A DNA stretch of 46,583 nucleotides. Source: Bog-473 sp035552395 (GTDB taxonomy: Bacteria; Actinomycetota; Acidimicrobiia; Acidimicrobiales; RAAP-2). The stretch covers positions 1 to 46,583 of the forward strand of contig DASZLL010000023.1 of the NCBI GenBank assembly GCA_035552395.1, in the 5' to 3' direction. This document shows positions 40,525 through 46,583 of this stretch, in pieces (positions within the stretch are counted from its first letter, which is position 1; every line of letters begins with the position of its first letter). The notes under the pieces are model-generated. The model searched no databases. It was not told where the DNA came from and was given only the letters and a program-made list of their open reading frames with translations. A program made the translations under genes and the position numbers.

Positions 40525-43500
40525 TCAGGCGATCGGGAACATCGGTAGCCTGACGACACCGAGGTCACGGGTGAGACGAACGAGTTCTTCGTGGCGCCTC
40601 CGGTCACCGGCACGTTCCCCCAGGGCGATGACGACGAGTCCTTCGTAGGTCGCTCCGAATCCCGCTGCCCGCTCGGGGAAACTCTCAAGGGCTGCGGACA
40701 GGTTCTCGGTGTCGTCCGACGCGGTGAGGGTCAGCTCGACGCGCTCGATCAGCGCTGTAAGCGGCGTCTCCCCCACGTCGCGCTCGAGTCGCCGGGCCCG
40801 GGCCAACGCGTTCCGCGCTTCGGACAGCCGACCGGCGAAGACGAGGACTTCTGCGAGCCGGGCGCACGTCTCGAGCGATTCGTAGTGGGATCCGATCTCG
40901 TCGAACGTGGCCAAAGCCGCCTGCATCATGGCCAGCCCTCCGTCGAGGTCTCCGAGGAAGGCCCGGGCACGGCCGAGTTGCATGGCGGTCCCCGCCGCCA
41001 TCACGGGGTAGCCGAAAGACTCCAAGGTGCGCCGGGCGGGGGCGAGGAGTGCCACGGCCTCGTCGAGCCGTCCCTGATTCGTGCGGAGCTCTCCGAGGTT
41101 GCCATGAGTCAGCGCGGCGCCGGCGAGGTCCCCCGCCTTGGTGGAGGCCTCGGCGCACAGCGCCAGATGGTGCGACGACCGGTCCCATTGGGAGGCGAAG
41201 AACGCGACCGTCGCGATATTGCCAAGCGTGAGCGCGACTTTCACGTCATCACCGAGCTCCTCGTAGAGCTTGAGGACCCAGTCCATGGAGTCCGCCTCGT
41301 CGGCCCGACCCGCCTTGACCAGGCTGATGTTGCGCACGTGGAGTGAGATCGCGAGGGCGCGCTTCTCATCCGACGCCTCTGCGTCCCGCGCGGCGCGGCC
41401 CGCACACTCGAGGGCCTCGGACAGCCGCCCCTGTCTTTGCCGCACGTCCGCCTCTTCGGCGAGCAACAGCGCCTGCAGGCCGGCGGCGTCGCCGCCCACG
41501 ACATTGAGCTCGGCGCGGGCAGATCGCAGCAGGCGGATCGCCGCCGCCGGCCGGCCGAGGAATTCGCTCCGGAGGTATGCCCTGCAGTACGCCATCTGTC
41601 CCCGCTGCAGCGGATCCGATTCGGAAGCCGCGCCGGCACGCCGGTAGGCGTCGTCAGCCCGTTCGAATTCGCCGAGAAGCTCCAGAGTGTGACCCAAGTC
41701 GACGTACACCCCAGCGATGTCGTCACGCAGCGCGTCGCCCAGTCGACGGGCCGCTGTCACCGCACGTTCGAGGTGGACCGCCACCTCTGCCACGGCATGT
41801 GCCTGTTGCGCCACGCGTGCCGCCGTTCGGGCATAGCGCCAGGTCCGGTCCCAGTCCTGGGCGGCCAGGAAGTGGAGCGACAGAAGCGGTGCAACGTCAT
41901 CCCCCGCAGCCACGCGCTCGATGATTTCGCCGACGATGCGATGCAACTCCAATCGCTGGCGGAAGGGCAGGCTCTGATAGCCAGCTTCCTGGAGCAACGC
42001 GTGTCGAAAGCGGATCCGCACACCGTCCGCGTCCGGGACCAGCAGGCCCCGGAGATCTTCGAGCGCGTCGGTGCCGACATCGACCAGCTCGGCGGCGAGG
42101 AGCTGGTCGAGCAGCGACCGGTCAAACGATCGACCGAGCACGGATGCGAGTCGCAGGACGCGCCGCGGCGTTGTCGGCAACGCGTCGATTTCGCGCATGG
42201 CAACCGCGTCAAGAGTGTCCGGGAGTGACTCGATGTCGGTTGCTCGCACAATCCGGAGCAGTTCTTCGAGAAAGAGTGGGTTGCCGCCGGCGCGGGCGAC
42301 GACGCCATCAGACTCGTGCGGACGCAGAGGGGCGGTGTCCGTAGCCGCGTCGACAAGCTCTTGGGCCACGTCGTCGGTCAACGAGCTCAGCGACAACCGG
42401 ACCTCGGGGTTCAGTGGCGCAAAACCGCCCTCGGCGTCCGGGCGTCGAGTTGCACAGAGGAGCCAGCGGCGGCTGCGGGCTGCATTCGAGAGATGCGCAC
42501 AAATCTCCGACGTCGTATCGTCGAACCAGTGCGCGTCCTCGGCGACGACCAGGAGTGCGCCCGTGCACGCAGCATCGAGAGTGTTCACGACGGTGTCGGC
42601 GACTCGATGGCGAACGAACTCGGCTGCAATGGCATCGCTTTCCGGGGTCGCCGGGACTTCAGCGTCCACGATCGGCGCCAGCAACGGCGCAAACGGCAGT
42701 AGACCGTCGTCCAGCTTCGTGATCGACGCCAGCAGTTGGCTTCCGGCCTCGCTGCGGTTGTCGGCGTCGATACCGAGAACCGTGCGCACGGCCGCCCGCA
42801 AGGGCTGGTAGGGGATTCCCGTGCTCTGGGGCTCGCCCTGAAGCCACAGGACGTGTTCCGGAGTCGTCGTCGCCACGAATTCGCTCACCAGGCGGGTCTT
42901 GCCGATGCCCCGCTCGGCATCGATGAGGATCGTCTGGCCGCGCCCACTCGTGATCGACTCGAAGGTGTCGACAAGGGTCACCAGCTCCTTGTCCCGTCCC
43001 CGAAACGGGAGCATGCCGTAGGCATCGGATCGGGACCCGGTCGCCGGACCCACTCGATACGCCTGGACCGGTTCGGACTTCCCCTTCACCGAGAACGGCT
43101 CCAATGCTTCGGTCGCAAAATGCGTACGGGCCTGGTCGAGGATCGTCGCGGTCGCGTAGATCTCACCGGGTTTCGCCGCGGCCATGAGACGGGCCGCGAG
43201 GTTGACGGTGTCGCCCATCACCGTGAAAGTGCGGCGATACTGCGTCCCTATGTCGCCCGAGAACACGTGTCCCCGGTTCACGCCGGCCCGGACCGGCAGG
43301 GAGTATTGCTGGTCCATCACCCTGCGGATCGCACGCAGGATGCGGCCCTCGTCGTCTTCCTGGGTCGAAGGGACGCCGGTGGTGAGAATGATCTTGCCGC
43401 CGTTGGCGTCGATGTCGGAGGCGAGGAACGTAACCGATTCGTCATCGGCGGCACGCTGTACCGAGCGCACGATGCCGTCGAGGGCGTCCGCCGTGGCGCC

Positions 43501-44304
43501 CGCCCCGTCGGATGCGAGCAGATCGTCCGTCCCCTGGAACTTGACGAAGGCCACGCTGGCCAAGCGATGCTCCGCTTCGCCACCACGCTGGGCCAGCCGG
43601 GCCCGCAATGCGGTCGGGACCGATGTGACGACGGCCGAGTCCGGGACGCTGCGCGCGGGGGTGGGCCCGCCGCCGCCCTCGACCACATGTCGCCATTTCA
43701 GCAAGACACCGTCGCCTTTTGCTTCGCCCACCGCGCCCGGTGGAAGGCGCTCGGCGGTATGGAGGCTGATGGCGATCTCACCCGCATCGGCGATCTGCTC
43801 CATGTGGGTCGTTGCCGACGCCGCCGGGCCGGTGATGATGAGCTCGCGATGGAGGTCACCGACCCGGAACAGATGGAAGTCCCCGCTGTGGATGCCGACG
43901 GACATGCGGAGGTTGACCCGGCCGACCGACGTCGGAAATGTGCGGGCCTCGCGGAGGGCGGCGCGCATGGCGACAGCGCCCTCCGCCGCCATGCGAGGAT
44001 GATCGTCCCCGGTAAACATCAGGAGGAGCGCGTCACCGCCGAACTTCAGGAGCGACCCGCCTTTGCTGTAGGCCACTTCGAGCATGCGGGAGAACACGTG
44101 GTTGAGAACCTCGGTGAGCTCCTCCGCACCGATCCGGCCTCGTCGGGCCAGACGCTCCGATAATGCTGTGAAGCCCGAGATGTCGACGAAACAGCAGGTC
44201 GCCTCGATCTCACGCCAGAGCGAGTCTGGGGCATCGAGGTCCCATTCGGCGGCCATGCGGGGCACATAGGGATTCAGGCCAAGCTCTGGCGCGGCGCTCG
44301 CCAT
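40525..44304 (-). CDS. Adenylate/guanylate cyclase with two CHD domains, AAA ATPase and TPR region
   Basis: A 1259-residue multidomain regulator. Cyclase domain 1 (about 35-200): CCFVDISGFTAL gives metal Asp41 and LLKFGGDALLLMF gives Asp91. Cyclase domain 2 (about 245-420): VAFVKFQGTDD has Lys255 instead of the metal Asp, but TVMGDTVNLAARL keeps Asn368 and Arg372. A P-loop ATPase follows (ILIDAERGIGKTRLVSEF, then LLVVAEDAHWFDD), and the rest, from about residue 850, is helical TPR-like repeats. This is the class III cyclase/LuxR-ATPase-like layout common in actinobacteria. The ATG at 44304 has GGAG upstream. It is divergent from the cNMP-binding gene at 44755. Confidence 0.93.
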   Translation of the reverse strand: MASAAPELGLNPYVPRMAAEWDLDAPDSLWREIEATCCFVDISGFTALSERLARRGRIGAEELTEVLNHVFSRMLEVAYSKGGSLLKFGGDALLLMFTGDDHPRMAAEGAVAMRAALREARTFPTSVGRVNLRMSVGIHSGDFHLFRVGDLHRELIITGPAASATTHMEQIADAGEIAISLHTAERLPPGAVGEAKGDGVLLKWRHVVEGGGGPTPARSVPDSAVVTSVPTALRARLAQRGGEAEHRLASVAFVKFQGTDDLLASDGAGATADALDGIVRSVQRAADDESVTFLASDIDANGGKIILTTGVPSTQEDDEGRILRAIRRVMDQQYSLPVRAGVNRGHVFSGDIGTQYRRTFTVMGDTVNLAARLMAAAKPGEIYATATILDQARTHFATEALEPFSVKGKSEPVQAYRVGPATGSRSDAYGMLPFRGRDKELVTLVDTFESITSGRGQTILIDAERGIGKTRLVSEFVATTTPEHVLWLQGEPQSTGIPYQPLRAAVRTVLGIDADNRSEAGSQLLASITKLDDGLLPFAPLLAPIVDAEVPATPESDAIAAEFVRHRVADTVVNTLDAACTGALLVVAEDAHWFDDTTSEICAHLSNAARSRRWLLCATRRPDAEGGFAPLNPEVRLSLSSLTDDVAQELVDAATDTAPLRPHESDGVVARAGGNPLFLEELLRIVRATDIESLPDTLDAVAMREIDALPTTPRRVLRLASVLGRSFDRSLLDQLLAAELVDVGTDALEDLRGLLVPDADGVRIRFRHALLQEAGYQSLPFRQRLELHRIVGEIIERVAAGDDVAPLLSLHFLAAQDWDRTWRYARTAARVAQQAHAVAEVAVHLERAVTAARRLGDALRDDIAGVYVDLGHTLELLGEFERADDAYRRAGAASESDPLQRGQMAYCRAYLRSEFLGRPAAAIRLLRSARAELNVVGGDAAGLQALLLAEEADVRQRQGRLSEALECAGRAARDAEASDEKRALAISLHVRNISLVKAGRADEADSMDWVLKLYEELGDDVKVALTLGNIATVAFFASQWDRSSHHLALCAEASTKAGDLAGAALTHGNLGELRTNQGRLDEAVALLAPARRTLESFGYPVMAAGTAMQLGRARAFLGDLDGGLAMMQAALATFDEIGSHYESLETCARLAEVLVFAGRLSEARNALARARRLERDVGETPLTALIERVELTLTASDDTENLSAALESFPERAAGFGATYEGLVVIALGERAGDRRRHEELVRLTRDLGVVRLPMFPIA

Positions 44305-44754
44305 GGACTCCAGCCTCCCACAACGGCAATTGGGATTTCTGCAACGCATCCGACCGTGTCACCGGATGACCGCGGAAAGCCCGAGCTCTGGTGGCCGCCT
44401 GGAGGCAGCCCGGCGCACGTGTGACACCAAGCTCGAACGAGGGCGCACTCATGCCGCACAGGACGCCACGACCGCCAACGGGGTCGACGAGGCGAGGGCC
44501 GCAATCAGGGCGACGAGGCGTACCATGCGACCCGGACGACCGTCAGCCAGTTCCAGCGGCGGACGGCGTGTTCGGAGCGCGCGCAAGTGAGAGCGTCGCC
44601 CAGCGGACGCGATCGCTCACTCCCATCGGGATCCCGCCACATCGGTGAAAGGCGCGGTGGACCGTGCCCCTTTGCGGAGGGCTGCCGGCGCGGACTTGGG
44701 TTGGGATTCGAATCTGATGGGACTTGAGCTGGGCTCAGGCGAAGGGGACGATCG
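44305..44754. other. Divergent intergenic region, cyclase / cNMP-binding protein
   Basis: 450 bp separates the cyclase start (minus) from the cNMP-binding protein start (plus). Apart from the small signal-peptide-like ORF at 44449-44526 I see no gene. Both promoters must lie here. Confidence 0.5.
44449..44526 (-). CDS. Possible 25-residue signal-peptide-like ORF
   Basis: MVRLVALIAALASSTPLAVVASCAA is too long to be random hydrophobic noise but is not conserved as far as I know; in order it is MVRLVALIAALASS then TPLAVVASCAA. It looks like an export leader with a lipobox-like VASC and three more residues. The ribosome site is weak. It could be a leader peptide for the cyclase gene 145 nt downstream, a truncated lipoprotein, or chance. 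Confidence 0.25.
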   Translation of the reverse strand: MVRLVALIAALASSTPLAVVASCAA

Positions 44755-45117
44755 GTGACGAAGAGAGTTGTCGGAGTGTTCACGGCGGCTACCGACACCA
44801 GGCAAGTCCCGGCTGGAGCTGTGATCTTCGACTTGGGGTCCGGTGGGGACGAAATGTTCGGCGTCGTGGAAGGAAAGGTCGAGCTGCGCCTTCCGAACGG
44901 CAAGACAGTTATGGTCGGTCCGGACGAGACGTTCGGTGAGATGGCACTGCTCGAGTCGGCGGCACGCAGCGCCACAGCGACCGCCGTCGAGGACTCCACG
45001 CTGGCGGTGATCAACAAGCACCGCTTCCTGTTCCTGGTGCACGAGACGCCCCTATTCGCCCTCCAGGTGATGTCCAGTCTGTCCGATCGCCTGCGCGCCG
45101 CGCAGGAAGGAACCTAA
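44755..45117 (+). CDS. Single-domain cyclic-nucleotide-binding protein
   Basis: A 120-residue CAP-type cNMP-binding domain standing alone, without a helix-turn-helix. IFDLGSGGDEMFGVVEGKVELRL is the first half; the phosphate-binding cassette FGEMALLESAARSATATA keeps Glu62 and Arg71, so cAMP or cGMP binding is expected. DSTLAVINKHRFLFLVHETP and LQVMSSLSDRLR form the C-helix. GTG 44755 follows AAGGGGA. Its divergent neighbour is the cyclase, so it is a natural receptor for that enzyme's product, acting by protein contact rather than DNA binding (inference). Confidence 0.88.
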   Translation: MTKRVVGVFTAATDTRQVPAGAVIFDLGSGGDEMFGVVEGKVELRLPNGKTVMVGPDETFGEMALLESAARSATATAVEDSTLAVINKHRFLFLVHETPLFALQVMSSLSDRLRAAQEGT

Positions 45118-45296
45118 GGGCTGCACCACGGCTCAGTCGAGGACGCGCGCCAGCAGGCCGAACCTCCTGTAGGGCCGTCGCCGCTGTCGCTGTGACCAAA
45201 ACTACTAATGACCAACGAGTGTGGAAGCCGGAAGTCGGAAGTCGCTTCGCGACACTCAGCGACTCGAACGTGGTCCAGGAGATGGCCCTGGAGAGA

Positions 45297-45368
45297 GCCG
45301 GTGGAGAGTGTCGAACTCTCGCGCTCGCGCTTACGAAGCGGGCGCTCAGCCACCCGAGCATCACCGGC
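45297..45368 (-). tRNA. tRNA-Thr(CGU)
   Basis: 72 nt. Acceptor GCCGGTG/CACCGGC pairs perfectly; D-stem GCTC/GAGC; anticodon loop TTCGTAA gives CGU; T-stem GAGAG/CTCTC with a normal TTCGACA loop. One mismatch in the anticodon stem (CCCGC/GCGCG). Positions 8 and 14 are A and G rather than U and A, so the usual 8-14 tertiary pair is missing. First and second acceptor pairs G1-C72 and C2-G71 fit Thr identity. No CCA is encoded. Last gene of the array in transcription order. Confidence 0.8.
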
Positions 45369-45373
45369 GCAGT

Positions 45374-45446
45374 GCTCCCGACACGATTCGACGTGCAACA
45401 CGCTGGGTTTGGACCAGCTGCCTCTTCCACTTGGGCTAAAGGCGAC
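45374..45446 (-). tRNA. tRNA-like gene with CAA anticodon, probably degenerate
   Basis: Anticodon arm GCTGG-TCCAAAC-CCAGC is perfect and gives CAA (Leu), but the variable loop is only 5 nt, while Leu tRNAs normally have a long arm. Position 33 is C, not U. The T-loop is one base short (TCGAAT between GCACG and CGTGT), and the acceptor ends pair badly. Likely a decayed or highly divergent tRNA, 5 nt from tRNA-Thr and 7 nt from the next one. Confidence 0.4.
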
Positions 45447-45453
45447 AGATGGT

Positions 45454-45522
45454 CGGGGCCTCTGGTGCTGACCCAGGCGCGGATGGTTCATAAGACCTTC
45501 CTGGGCGACCGCGCCGGCCCCA
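45454..45522 (-). tRNA. tRNA-Ile(UAU)-like gene, divergent
   Basis: 69 nt. Acceptor TGGGGCC/GGCCCCG pairs fully (one wobble). Anticodon loop CTTATGA gives UAU in a stem with one mismatch. T-stem is CTGG/CCAG around a GTCAGCA loop, the same non-standard loop as in tRNA-Val here. The D-arm is short and hard to fold. Its 5' end is just 2 nt from the 3' end of tRNA-Met. Confidence 0.45.
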
Positions 45523-45524
45523 GC

Positions 45525-45596
45525 CGCGGCGCTCCGTACTGACCGGAGATCGTCGGGCGTATGAGACCCGTGAGGTCACCATCCCTCCCCGCTGCG
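45525..45596 (-). tRNA. tRNA-Met(CAU) with non-standard T-loop
   Basis: 72 nt. Acceptor CGCAGCG/CGCCGCG (one A-C mismatch), D-stem GAGG/CCTC, anticodon arm CGGGT-CTCATAC-GCCCG, T-stem CTCCG/CGGAG. All stems fold, yet the T-loop is GTCAGTA instead of TTCRANN, and position 8 is G. The 1-72 pair is C-G, not the mismatch of initiator tRNA, so it is an elongator or a lysidine-modified Ile tRNA. No CCA encoded. Confidence 0.75.
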
Positions 45597-45620
45597 GTGA
45601 TTCCGGTCCGAAGACCCAGG

Positions 45621-45691
45621 GTGAATGAGATGAATCGAACTCCCTGCTCGGTGGGCCACGACCACCCGCCTCTCCATCCGGCTCCATCCAC
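45621..45691 (-). tRNA. tRNA-His(GUG)
   Basis: 71 nt. Acceptor GTGGATG/CATTCAC; anticodon arm GGTGG-TCGTGGC-CCACC, perfect, gives GUG. T-loop TTCGATT is normal. The base before the 5' end is G and the discriminator is C, the G-1:C73 pair that marks tRNA-His, so identity is firm. Position 33 is C instead of U and position 8 is G. D-stem has three pairs (GCC/GGC). Confidence 0.8.
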
Positions 45692-45719
45692 CAGGGTGCG
45701 CGGTGTGTCTCCGCCCCGT

Positions 45720-45790
45720 GCATCCGGGAGGTGCTGACCTTCCGATTTCCACGGTGTGAACGTGGCGCTCTGCCGCTGAGCTACGGATGC
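45720..45790 (-). tRNA. tRNA-Val(CAC) with non-standard T-loop
   Basis: 71 nt. Acceptor GCATCCG/CGGATGC, D-stem GCTC/GAGC and anticodon arm CCACG-TTCACAC-CGTGG are perfect; anticodon CAC. Positions 8, 9 and 14 are canonical (U, A, A). Only the T-loop departs from the norm: GTCAGCA, closed by GGAAG/CCTCC with one mismatch. Discriminator A, as expected for Val. No CCA. Confidence 0.85.
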
Positions 45791-45802
45791 TCGATGCTGC
45801 GT

Positions 45803-45875
45803 GCTGGCGGCCGGGCTCGAACCGGTTCAGTCGGGATTAAAAGTCCCCGAGCCCGTCCGGTCGGGCGCCGCCAGT
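45803..45875 (-). tRNA. tRNA-Lys(UUU)
   Basis: 73 nt. Acceptor ACTGGCG/CGCCAGC (A1-C72 mismatch, six good pairs), D-stem GCCC/GGGC, anticodon loop CTTTTAA gives UUU, T-stem ACCGG/CCGGC with normal loop TTCGAGC. One extra base sits before the anticodon stem. Position 8 is G. Discriminator A. No CCA. Confidence 0.75.
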
Positions 45876-45882
45876 AGTTGGT

Positions 45883-45953
45883 CGGCCCGCCCCGCGTCGA
45901 ACGAGGCCCTCCGCTGTATCAGAGCGGCGTCGTCACCGGCTGACTCCGGGCCC
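45883..45953 (-). tRNA. tRNA-Ile(GAU)
   Basis: 71 nt. Acceptor GGGCCCG/CGGGCCG (six of seven pairs), anticodon arm CCGCT-CTGATAC-AGCGG is perfect and gives GAU, T-stem CCTCG/CGGGG with normal loop TTCGACG. The D-arm is short of pairs (GTC/GAC). Position 8 is G. First gene of the array in transcription order. Confidence 0.75.
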
Positions 45954-45965
45954 TCGGTCTTCATC

Positions 45966-45972
45966 GCTATAA
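45966..45972 (-). promoter_or_regulatory. Candidate -10 element of the tRNA array
   Basis: TTATAGC on the minus strand lies 12 nt before the 5' end of tRNA-Ile, so a transcript would begin a few bases before the mature tRNA. It is one of few AT-rich hexamers in the region; no -35 is assigned. Confidence 0.35.
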
Positions 45973-46005
45973 CACCTTGCTTGGCGCAGTTGCGAGTCTT
46001 CGCCT

Positions 46006-46032
46006 CCTTGGTGAAGGTGTCGTTCACCAAGG
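46006..46032. promoter_or_regulatory. 10-bp perfect inverted repeat upstream of the tRNA array
   Basis: CCTTGGTGAA and TTCACCAAGG flank a 7-nt loop. It lies about 35 bp upstream of the candidate array -10. It could be an operator, a hairpin or a recombination site. There is no U-run, so it is not a typical terminator. Confidence 0.5.
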
Positions 46033-46163
46033 CCGCCTTGCTGCATTTCGATGGCCAACCGACGCCTCGTGCGGAATGCCCGGGGTGTCTGGGTTTGGTG
46101 ATGTCGACCCCGGACCCGTCGGGTCATCGACCCGAGCCCTCGTGCCTCGCCGGCAAGGAAATA

Positions 46164-46175
46164 TGCCACGTGGCA
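46164..46175. promoter_or_regulatory. 12-bp perfect palindrome, possible operator
   Basis: TGCCACGTGGCA, about 105 bp upstream of the peroxiredoxin ATG and 210 bp from the tRNA array. Confidence 0.35.
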
Positions 46176-46204
46176 GATGTTCTGGCGCCCACGGAGTCGT
46201 ACTG

Positions 46205-46234
46205 TCACGGTGACCAGATGAAACGCTCACCGTG
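46205..46234. promoter_or_regulatory. Inverted repeat upstream of peroxiredoxin
   Basis: TCACGGTGA and TCACCGTG form 8-bp arms 13 nt apart, ending 47 nt before the peroxiredoxin ATG, a usual place for an operator. The rest of 45954-46281 holds no gene that I can support. Confidence 0.35.
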
Positions 46235-46281
46235 TCTCACGGTAGAGCCGGCGGATCCCAGTTGGGACCAAGGGAGTAGCG

Positions 46282-46583
46282 ATGACCATTCAAATCGGCG
46301 CCATTGCGCCCGACTTCGAAGCAGAGACCACCGAGGGCCCGATTCACTTCCACGACTGGATCGGTGACTCATGGGCCGTGCTGTTTTCGCACCCGAAGGA
46401 CTTCACTCCGATCTGCACCACCGAGCTGGGATACATGGCGAGGATAAAGCCAGAATTCGATCGGCGCGGAGTCAAGGTTATCGGCCTCTCTGTCGATCCT
46501 GTGGACCGGCACGAGGCGTGGGCAGCGGACATCGAGGAGACTCAGGGCCACGCGCCGAATTACCCCATGATCGGCGACGTTGA
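46282..46583 (+). CDS. Peroxiredoxin (AhpC/TSA, Prx6-like), 3' end cut by window edge
   Basis: The first 100 residues of a thioredoxin-fold peroxidase that reduces hydrogen peroxide or organic peroxides. MTIQIGAIAPDFEAETTEGP is the start, WAVLFSHPKDFTPICTTELG has the peroxidatic Cys in the family motif P-x3-T-x2-C (here FTPICTTELG), and GVKVIGLSVDPVDRHEAWAADIEE with YPMIGD matches the Prx6/1-Cys group. GGGAG lies 6 nt before the ATG. Whether a resolving Cys exists lies beyond the window. Confidence 0.93.
   Translation, partial: MTIQIGAIAPDFEAETTEGPIHFHDWIGDSWAVLFSHPKDFTPICTTELGYMARIKPEFDRRGVKVIGLSVDPVDRHEAWAADIEETQGHAPNYPMIGDV

Noticed and set aside
40591..41346. 251-codon plus-strand frame opposite the cyclase gene
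   Set aside because: Antisense shadow of the TPR region, with no domain-like sequence.
45240..45265. Hairpin AGTCGCT/AGCGACT downstream of tRNA-Thr, considered as array terminator
   Set aside because: It lacks a U-run on the minus strand and the loop is long (11 nt), so I could not support a terminator.
45255..45296. GTTCGAGTC on the minus strand, considered as a ninth tRNA
   Set aside because: The T-stem does not pair and there is no room for the other arms before tRNA-Thr.
45827..46030. 67-codon minus-strand frame overlapping the tRNA-Ile and tRNA-Lys genes
   Set aside because: It runs through folded tRNA genes and has no protein family likeness.

Overview
The window is high-GC DNA with the hallmarks of an actinobacterium. 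Starts are often GTG, genes overlap as GTGA or ATGA, and many genes seem to be read from leaderless transcripts. Gene content (split PurS/PurQ/PurL, LLM flavin enzymes, phosphotransferase-DUF6285, DHA2 transporters) suggests an Acidimicrobiia-like soil or freshwater lineage. That placement is inference. No 16S rRNA or other phylogenetic marker is present.

Region 1 (1-13065) is nucleotide biosynthesis. After a left-truncated PfpI/DJ-1 gene comes purA-purD-purB-purC-purS-purQ, chained almost entirely by 4-nt overlaps. A small lysine-rich gene on the opposite strand and a methyltransferase separate it from purL, purF-purM and pyrE. Together these cover most of the IMP pathway, the first step to AMP, and orotate phosphoribosyltransferase. 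purE, purK, purN, purH and guaB are not here.

Region 2 (13095-27300) is accessory catabolism: a cyclase-family hydrolase, a limonene-monooxygenase-like LLM enzyme coupled to an epoxide hydrolase and a serine hydrolase, a Zn alcohol dehydrogenase, two SDRs (one lies further on, at 31.4 kb), a phosphotransferase-DUF6285 fusion, an MFS exporter divergent from an HxlR regulator, an amidase and an old yellow enzyme. Two decayed genes lie here: a deazaflavin nitroreductase broken by an 8-bp tandem duplication, and an ankyrin-repeat fragment.

Region 3 (27297-32926) is envelope and signalling: a PASTA lipoprotein coupled to a DHA2 transporter, PhoU, STAS, two small proteins, and an SDR with an enoyl-CoA hydratase.

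Region 4 (33034-40520) is visibly less GC-rich, less densely coded and carries two more pseudogenes. It holds a Tat-exported sulfatase, a universal stress protein, a phosphoesterase, a cNMP-domain protein and a large unknown secreted protein. It looks like a plastic or acquired segment.

Region 5 (40525-46583) holds a 1259-residue adenylate-cyclase/ATPase/TPR regulator divergent from a one-domain cNMP-binding protein. It is followed by the most striking element: a dense minus-strand array of tRNA and tRNA-like genes (Ile, Lys, Val, His, Met, an Ile(UAU)-like, a CAA-anticodon tRNA-like, Thr) at 45297-45953. Spacers are mostly 2-12 nt, no CCA is encoded, and several members break near-universal tRNA positions, including a shared GTCAGYA T-loop. 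The window ends inside a peroxiredoxin gene.
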